Assembly (NCBI GenBank): GCA_024169445.1
Contig: JALKFA010000001.1
Coordinates: forward strand, 3,100,001 to 3,164,000
Length of the DNA: 64,000 nt
From: Buttiauxella agrestis ATCC 33320
Lineage (GTDB): Bacteria; Pseudomonadota; Gammaproteobacteria; Enterobacterales; Enterobacteriaceae
Direction: 5' to 3'
This document shows positions 59,701-64,000 of this stretch, piece by piece. The notes beneath the pieces are model-generated. The model made no database searches, was not told the DNA's origin, and saw nothing but the letters and a program-made list of their open reading frames with translations. The stretch's first letter is position 1; each line of letters starts with the position of its first letter. A program made the translations under genes and the position numbers.

Positions 59701-60486
59701 GCGCTCAATAAAGAAGATGAAAAGATTCGCTTCCGCGATATTCAGGCACAGCCGCGCAAAATTATCTCCAGCCCAACCTGGTCGGGCCTGGAAGATGAAC
59801 ACGTTTCTTACAGCGCCGGTTACACCAACGTTCACGAGCTGATTCCATGGCGCACCCTGTCTGGCCGCCAGCAGCTGTATCAGGATCACCAGTGGATGCG
59901 TGATTTTGGCGAAAGCCTGCTGGTGTACCGTCCACCGATTGATACCCGCTCCGTCAAAGGCGTGATGGGTAAAAAATCCAACGGTAATCCGGAGAAAGCG
60001 CTGAACTTCCTGACGCCGCACCAGAAATGGGGCATTCACTCAACTTATAGCGACAACTTGCTGATGCTGACGCTGTCACGCGGCGGGCCGATTGTCTGGA
60101 TGAGTGAAATCGACGCCAAAGATTTGGGCATCGAAGATAACGACTGGATTGAAGTGTTCAACAAAAACGGTGCGCTGACGGCGCGTGCAGTGGTCAGCCA
60201 GCGTGTGCCTGAAGGCATGACCATGATGTATCACGCGCAGGAACGCATTGTGAACTTGCCTGGTTCTGAAATTACCGGCCAGCGTGGCGGGATTCATAAC
60301 TCGGTCACCCGTATTAGCCCGAAACCGACGCACATGATTGGCGGTTACGCGCAACTGGCTTACGGCTTTAACTACTACGGCACCGTCGGTTCCAATCGTG
60401 ATGAGTTCGTGGTGGTGCGCAAGATGAAAGACATTAACTGGTTAGACGGTGAAGGCAACGACCAGAAACAGGAGAGCGTAAAATGA
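56740..60486 (+). CDS. narG: NarG, respiratory nitrate reductase alpha subunit
   Basis: 1248 residues from ATG 56740 (MSKFLDRFRYFKQKGETFAD), about the E. coli 1247. FS0 cluster motif HGVNCTGSCSWKIYV with its ligating histidine; Mo-bis-MGD catalytic domain with the Asp ligand in the YNSSYIIAWGSNVP/DWY region. It is in the cytoplasm on the membrane face and makes nitrite from nitrate with quinol electrons. A longer frame to 56578 is excluded by the FNR promoter. Overlaps narH by 4 bases. Confidence 0.98.
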   Translation: MSKFLDRFRYFKQKGETFADGHGQLLDTNRDWEEGYRQRWQHDKVVRSTHGVNCTGSCSWKIYVKSGLVTWETQQTDYPRTRPDMPNHEPRGCPRGASYSWYLYSANRLKYPLMRKRLIKLWREAKNLHADPVDAWASIINDPEKAKSYKQARGRGGFVRSSWQEVNELIAAANVFTAKTFGPDRIAGFSPIPAMSMVSYASGARYLSLIGGTCLSFYDWYCDLPPASPMTWGEQTDVPESADWYNSSYIIAWGSNVPQTRTPDAHFFTEVRYKGTKTVAVTPDYAEIAKLCDQWLAPKQGTDAAMALAMGHVMLREFHLDNPSQYFTDYVRRYTDMPMLVMLEERDGFYAAGRMLRASDLVDGLGQENNPQWKTVAIDSQNGELLAPNGSIGYRWGEKGKWNLEQRDGTSGEEAELRLSLLGSHDEVADVGFPYFGGESTEHFSNVKLDNVLMHKLPVKRLQLADGSSALVTTVYDLTLANYGLDRGLDDSNCAASYDDVKAYTPAWAEQITGVSRQNIIRIAREFADNADKTHGRSMIIVGAGMNHWFHMDMNYRGLINMLIFCGCVGQSGGGWAHYVGQEKLRPQTGWTPLAFALDWQRPPRHMNSTSFFYNHSSQWRYESLTAEELLSPLADKSRYSGHLIDFNVRAERMGWLPSAPQLNTNPLHIAQQAKAAGMSPADYTVQQLKSGDIRFAAEQPDAGNNHPRNLFVWRSNLLGSSGKGHEYMLKYLLGTENGIQGKDLGKEGGVMPEEVEWVDNGLDGKLDLVVTLDFRLSSTCLYSDIVLPTATWYEKDDMNTSDMHPFIHPLSAAVDPAWDSKSDWEIYKAIAKKFSEVCVGHLGKETDVVTLPIQHDSAAELAQPFGVMDWKKGECDLTPGKTAPHLVTVERDYPATYERFTSIGPLMETIGNGGKGIAWNTQSEMDLLRKLNYTKTEGPAKGQPMINTAIDAAEMILTLAPETNGQVAVKAWAALSEFTGRDHTHLALNKEDEKIRFRDIQAQPRKIISSPTWSGLEDEHVSYSAGYTNVHELIPWRTLSGRQQLYQDHQWMRDFGESLLVYRPPIDTRSVKGVMGKKSNGNPEKALNFLTPHQKWGIHSTYSDNLLMLTLSRGGPIVWMSEIDAKDLGIEDNDWIEVFNKNGALTARAVVSQRVPEGMTMMYHAQERIVNLPGSEITGQRGGIHNSVTRISPKPTHMIGGYAQLAYGFNYYGTVGSNRDEFVVVRKMKDINWLDGEGNDQKQESVK

Positions 60487-62018
60487 AAATTCGTTCACAA
60501 GTCGGCATGGTGCTGAATCTTGATAAGTGCATCGGCTGTCACACCTGTTCTGTGACCTGCAAAAACGTCTGGACCAGCCGCGAAGGGATGGAGTACGCGT
60601 GGTTTAACAACGTCGAAACCAAACCGGGGATTGGCTACCCGAACGACTGGGAAAACCAGGAAAAATGGAAGGGCGGTTGGATCCGTAAAATCAACGGCAA
60701 ACTGCAACCACGCATGGGTAACCGCGCGATGCTGCTGGGTAAAATCTTTGCTAACCCGCATCTGCCGGGCATCGACGATTATTACGAGCCGTTTGATTAC
60801 GACTATCAGCATCTGCATAACGCACCGGAAGGCAAGCACCAGCCGATTGCGCGCCCGCGCTCGCTGATTACCGGCCAACGGATGAACAAAATCGAAGCGG
60901 GCCCGAACTGGGAAGAGATCCTCGGTGGCGAATTTGAAAAACGCGCCAAAGATCAGAACTTCCAGAACATGCAGAAGGCGATGTACGGCCAGTTCGAAAA
61001 CACCTTCATGATGTATTTGCCGCGCTTGTGCGAACACTGCCTGAATCCAGCCTGTGTCGCGACTTGCCCAAGCGGGGCGATTTATAAGCGTGAAGAAGAC
61101 GGCATTGTGCTGATTGACCAGGACAAATGCCGCGGCTGGCGGATGTGTATCACCGGTTGCCCGTACAAAAAGATCTACTTCAACTGGAAAACCGGCAAAT
61201 CAGAGAAGTGCATTTTCTGTTATCCGCGTATTGAAGCGGGGATGCCGACAGTCTGTTCGGAAACCTGTGTGGGCCGTATTCGTTACCTCGGCGTGGTGTT
61301 GTATGACGCCGATGCCATTGAACAGGCCGCCAGTACCGAGAACGAAAAAGATCTCTACGAGCGCCAGTTGAGTATTTTCCTCAACCCGAACGACCCGGCG
61401 GTTATCGAACAGGCGCTGAAAGATGGCGTGCCGCAGAGTGTGATTGATGCCGCGCAGCAGTCGCCAGTGTACAAAATGGCGATCGACTGGAAGCTGGCGC
61501 TGCCGCTGCATCCTGAATATCGCACGCTGCCGATGGTTTGGTATGTGCCGCCGTTGTCGCCAATTCAGTCTGCGGCTGACGCGGGTGAACTGCCGCATAC
61601 CGGCATTCTGCCTGACGTTGAAAGCCTGCGTATTCCTGTTGAATACCTGGCGAACTTGCTGACGGCGGGCGACACCGCGCCGGTGCTGCGTGCGCTGAAA
61701 CGCATGATGGCGATGCGCCATTACAAACGTGCTGAAACGGTCGAAGGCGTTATCGATACCCGTGCACTGGAAGAAGTTGGGCTGACGCAAGCGCAGGCGC
61801 AGGAAATGTATCGCTACCTGGCGATTGCTAACTACGAAGATCGTTTCGTGGTGCCATCAAGCCACCGCGAGCTGGCGGCGGATGCGTTCCCTGAAAGCAA
61901 AGGCTGCGGCTTCAGTTTTGGCGACGGTTGCCACGGTTCTGATAGCAAATTCAACCTGTTCAACAGCAAACGTATCGACGCGATTGATGTGTCGAGCAAA
62001 ACGGAGCCAAAACCATGA
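60483..62018 (+). CDS. narH: NarH, respiratory nitrate reductase beta subunit
   Basis: 511 residues. Iron-sulfur motifs: CIGCHTCSVTC, CEHCLNPACVATC, CRGWRMCITGC (Trp replaces one Cys, giving the [3Fe-4S] cluster) and CIFCYPRIEAGMPTVCSETC. It carries electrons from NarI haems to NarG. The start overlaps narG (ATGA), and its stop overlaps narJ. Confidence 0.98.
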   Translation: MKIRSQVGMVLNLDKCIGCHTCSVTCKNVWTSREGMEYAWFNNVETKPGIGYPNDWENQEKWKGGWIRKINGKLQPRMGNRAMLLGKIFANPHLPGIDDYYEPFDYDYQHLHNAPEGKHQPIARPRSLITGQRMNKIEAGPNWEEILGGEFEKRAKDQNFQNMQKAMYGQFENTFMMYLPRLCEHCLNPACVATCPSGAIYKREEDGIVLIDQDKCRGWRMCITGCPYKKIYFNWKTGKSEKCIFCYPRIEAGMPTVCSETCVGRIRYLGVVLYDADAIEQAASTENEKDLYERQLSIFLNPNDPAVIEQALKDGVPQSVIDAAQQSPVYKMAIDWKLALPLHPEYRTLPMVWYVPPLSPIQSAADAGELPHTGILPDVESLRIPVEYLANLLTAGDTAPVLRALKRMMAMRHYKRAETVEGVIDTRALEEVGLTQAQAQEMYRYLAIANYEDRFVVPSSHRELAADAFPESKGCGFSFGDGCHGSDSKFNLFNSKRIDAIDVSSKTEPKP

Positions 62019-62716
62019 TTGAGCTGCTGATCATTTCCCGTTTGCTTGAGTACCCGGATGATGCTCTTTGGCAGCATCAACAAGAGCTACGCGATGCTTT
62101 AGCCGAGGGCGAGGCGCTTAATTTGCAACAGGCTGCTCAACTCAACGGCTTTATTACGACGCTGTGCAGCCGTGATTTGCTGGATGCGCAGGCCAGTTAC
62201 AGCCAGCTGTTTGACCGTGGGCGCGCCACTTCATTGCTGTTGTTTGAACATGTTCACGGCGAATCTCGTGACCGTGGCCAGGCGATGGTCAACCTGATGA
62301 ACCAGTATCAGCAGGCGGGTATGGAAATTGACAGCCGTGAGCTGCCGGACCATCTGCCGCTGTATCTGGAATATCTGTCGCAGCGGGAAGAAAGCGAGGC
62401 GCGTGGCGGTTTGCAGGATGTGGCGCCGATTCTGGCTCTGCTGGCAGCACGCCTGAAACAGCGTGAAAGCGATTATGCGGCGCTGTTTGATGTGCTGTTG
62501 GCTATCTCGCAAAGCGATGTGGCGGTGGAAAGCGTTAGCCAGCAAATCGTTGATGAAGCACGTGATGATACGCCGCAAGCACTGGACGCCGTCTGGGAAG
62601 AAGAACAGGTGAAATTTGTGGCTGACGCAGGGTGCGGCGAGTCTGAAATCAGCAGCCATCAGCGTCGTTTTGCCGGGGCTGTCGCTCCGCAGTATCTGAA
62701 TATCGGAGGACAGTAA
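62015..62716 (+). CDS. narJ: NarJ, nitrate reductase assembly chaperone
   Basis: 233 residues, E. coli 236. All-helical TorD-like chaperone: [21 protein letters not shown] and the typical [20 protein letters not shown]. It holds NarG for molybdenum cofactor insertion and is absent from the final enzyme. The start overlaps narH by 4 bases; narI is 2 bases on. Confidence 0.97.
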   Translation: MIELLIISRLLEYPDDALWQHQQELRDALAEGEALNLQQAAQLNGFITTLCSRDLLDAQASYSQLFDRGRATSLLLFEHVHGESRDRGQAMVNLMNQYQQAGMEIDSRELPDHLPLYLEYLSQREESEARGGLQDVAPILALLAARLKQRESDYAALFDVLLAISQSDVAVESVSQQIVDEARDDTPQALDAVWEEEQVKFVADAGCGESEISSHQRRFAGAVAPQYLNIGGQ

Positions 62717-62718
62717 TC

Positions 62719-63396
62719 ATGCAATTTCTCAATGTGTTCTTCTACGACATCTATCCCTACATTTGCGGCACGGTATTCCTGCTCGGCAGTTGGTTGCGTT
62801 ACGACTACGGCCAGTACACCTGGAAAGCCGGTTCCAGTCAGATGCTGGATCGCAAAGGGATGAACCTGGCGTCCAACCTGTTCCATATCGGGATTCTGGG
62901 GATTTTCGCTGGTCACTTACTGGGGATGTTAACGCCGCACTGGATGTATGAGTCTTTCCTGCCTATCGATGTGAAGCAGAAAATGGCGATGATTGCCGGT
63001 GGTGCATGTGGCGTGATGACGCTGGTGGGTGGTTTGTTGCTGCTTAAGCGTCGTCTGTTTAACCCGCGGATTCGTGCGACATCAACGACGGCGGATATAC
63101 TGATCCTTAGCCTGTTGATGATTCAGTGCGCACTGGGCTTGTTGACCATTCCATTCTCTGCCCAACATATGGATGGCAGCGAGATGATGAAACTGGTCGG
63201 CTGGGCGCAGGCAGTGGTGACGTTCCAGGGCGGTGCATCTGAGCACCTTGATGGCGTGGCGTTTATCTTCCGCGTGCATTTGGTATTGGGTATGACGCTA
63301 TTCCTGTTATTCCCGTTCACCCGTCTGGTGCATGTATGGAGCGCGCCGGTGGAGTATTTGACGCGTAAGTATCAGGTGGTTCGCGCTCGTCGCTAA
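62719..63396 (+). CDS. narI: NarI, respiratory nitrate reductase gamma subunit
   Basis: 225 residues, cytochrome b with five spans. Haem-ligating histidines lie in [26 protein letters not shown] and [14 protein letters not shown]. It oxidises quinol in the membrane and anchors NarGH. A terminator lies 22 bases downstream. Confidence 0.98.
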   Translation: MQFLNVFFYDIYPYICGTVFLLGSWLRYDYGQYTWKAGSSQMLDRKGMNLASNLFHIGILGIFAGHLLGMLTPHWMYESFLPIDVKQKMAMIAGGACGVMTLVGGLLLLKRRLFNPRIRATSTTADILILSLLMIQCALGLLTIPFSAQHMDGSEMMKLVGWAQAVVTFQGGASEHLDGVAFIFRVHLVLGMTLFLLFPFTRLVHVWSAPVEYLTRKYQVVRARR

Positions 63397-63417
63397 GTTT
63401 TGTTGTTTAATTTGAAG

Positions 63418-63446
63418 ATACCTGGCTTAGGCCGGGTATTTTTTTG
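63418..63446 (+). terminator. narI terminator
   Basis: ATACCTGGC-TTAG-GCCGGGTAT then seven T residues, one wobble. Confidence 0.85.
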
Positions 63447-63460
63447 TGCTTTTGTTGGCG

Positions 63461-63634
63461 TGGCTGTGTCGGATGACGCTGCGCTTATCCGACCTACGGT
63501 TCGGTTTTGGTTTTGGTTTTGAATTTTGGTTTTGTAGTGGCTGTGTCGGATGACGCTGCGCTTATCCGACCTACGGTTCGGTTTTGGTTTTAAATTTTGG
63601 TTTTGTAGGTTGGATAAGCGAAGCGTCATCCAAC
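63461..63634. repeat. Tandem 77-bp repeat with three REP units
   Basis: REP units GTCGGATGACGCTGCGCTTA... at 63468-63497 and 63545-63574 are identical and 77 bases apart; each is followed by a GGTTTTGGTTTT-rich spacer. A third, inverted unit lies at 63605-63634. The spacer between copies is imperfect (copy 2 is 6-7 bases shorter). Confidence 0.85.
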
Positions 63635-63689
63635 AAGAAGTGCTGAGTATGGTGCGATTTGGATAAGTTCGGGAGTTATTACTAAGAGA

Positions 63690-63774
<85 letters not shown>

Positions 63775-63817
63775 AGGGGTGTTTGCTATTACAGGCCGTG
63801 CTTTTGAAGCTTGAAGA

Positions 63818-63902
<85 letters not shown>

Positions 63903-63960
63903 AGGGGTATTACATTTTGTTGGCTTTCTTGCTCGCGTCCTTTGTCTGGAAGCGGGGCGC

Positions 63961-63988
63961 ATCATATCAAATGAAGCGCCGCTGTAAA
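63961..63988 (-). promoter_or_regulatory. tyrT-type tRNA promoter
   Basis: On the minus strand, TTTACA (63983-63988), 16 bases, TATGAT (63961-63966) and a GCGCCCC discriminator. This closely matches the E. coli tyrT promoter and the GC-rich discriminator predicts stringent control. Confidence 0.88.
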
Positions 63989-64000
63989 GCATTCACTGTA

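Noticed and set aside
63461-63634. Repeats at 63.5 kb as a CRISPR array
   Set aside because: Only two direct copies exist and both contain REP sequence; spacers are related, not unique, and no cas gene is present.

Overview
This window is chromosomal DNA from a gamma-proteobacterium of the family Enterobacteriaceae. Nearly every core gene is a close match to a known Escherichia/Klebsiella protein, and several blocks keep enterobacterial gene order: sufABCDSE-ldtE-lpp-pykF, ychF-pth-ychH-dauA-prs-ispE-lolB-hemA-prfA-prmC-sirB2-sirB1-kdsA-chaA, and ychO-narL-narX-narK ... narGHJI-tRNA-Tyr. REP/BIME elements are scattered between genes. A Klebsiella-type assimilatory nitrate cluster (nas) sits beside the respiratory nitrate genes, and E. 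coli K-12 lacks that cluster. The genus cannot be fixed from this sequence; a relative of Klebsiella, Enterobacter, Kluyvera or Buttiauxella is plausible (inference).

Layout. 1-6.7 kb is accessory: the 3' part of eutR, an unknown small protein, nudI, a FixL/FixJ-like two-component system followed by a secreted HbpS/GlcG-type haem-binding protein, three tiny exported proteins or lipoproteins, and an APH(6)-like phosphotransferase. 7-16 kb is core: the suf Fe-S assembly operon under a Fur-like box, ldtE, lpp and pykF with a Cra site. 16.5-20.3 kb is accessory: an unknown tail-anchored protein, then a minus-strand operon with a membrane diguanylate cyclase and two periplasmic solute-binding proteins but no permease. 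20.7-36.4 kb is housekeeping: translation (ychF, pth, prfA, prmC), PRPP, isoprenoid, haem, lipoprotein sorting and KDO synthesis, then chaA/chaC without chaB. 36.4-47.5 kb is nasR-nasFED-(nasC-nasB fused)-nasA, with a sigma-54 promoter and an attenuator leader. 47.6-63.4 kb is ychO, narL/narX, narK, an inserted yihLMN sugar module, and narGHJI with FNR and NarL sites. The end carries REP repeats and two identical tRNA-Tyr genes with their promoter.

How the parts work together. The right half handles nitrate comprehensively. NarX/NarL sense it, NarK exchanges nitrate and nitrite, and NarGHI respires it without oxygen. NasFED imports it, NasA and the NasC-NasB protein reduce it to ammonium for assimilation, and NasR lets transcription pass the leader terminator when nitrate or nitrite is present. 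SufABCDSE and HemA supply Fe-S clusters and haem precursors for such enzymes. The most interesting less-described pieces are the diguanylate cyclase with two orphan binding proteins, the FixLJ-HbpS-like trio, the in-frame NasC-NasB fusion, and yihLMN placed between narK and narG.
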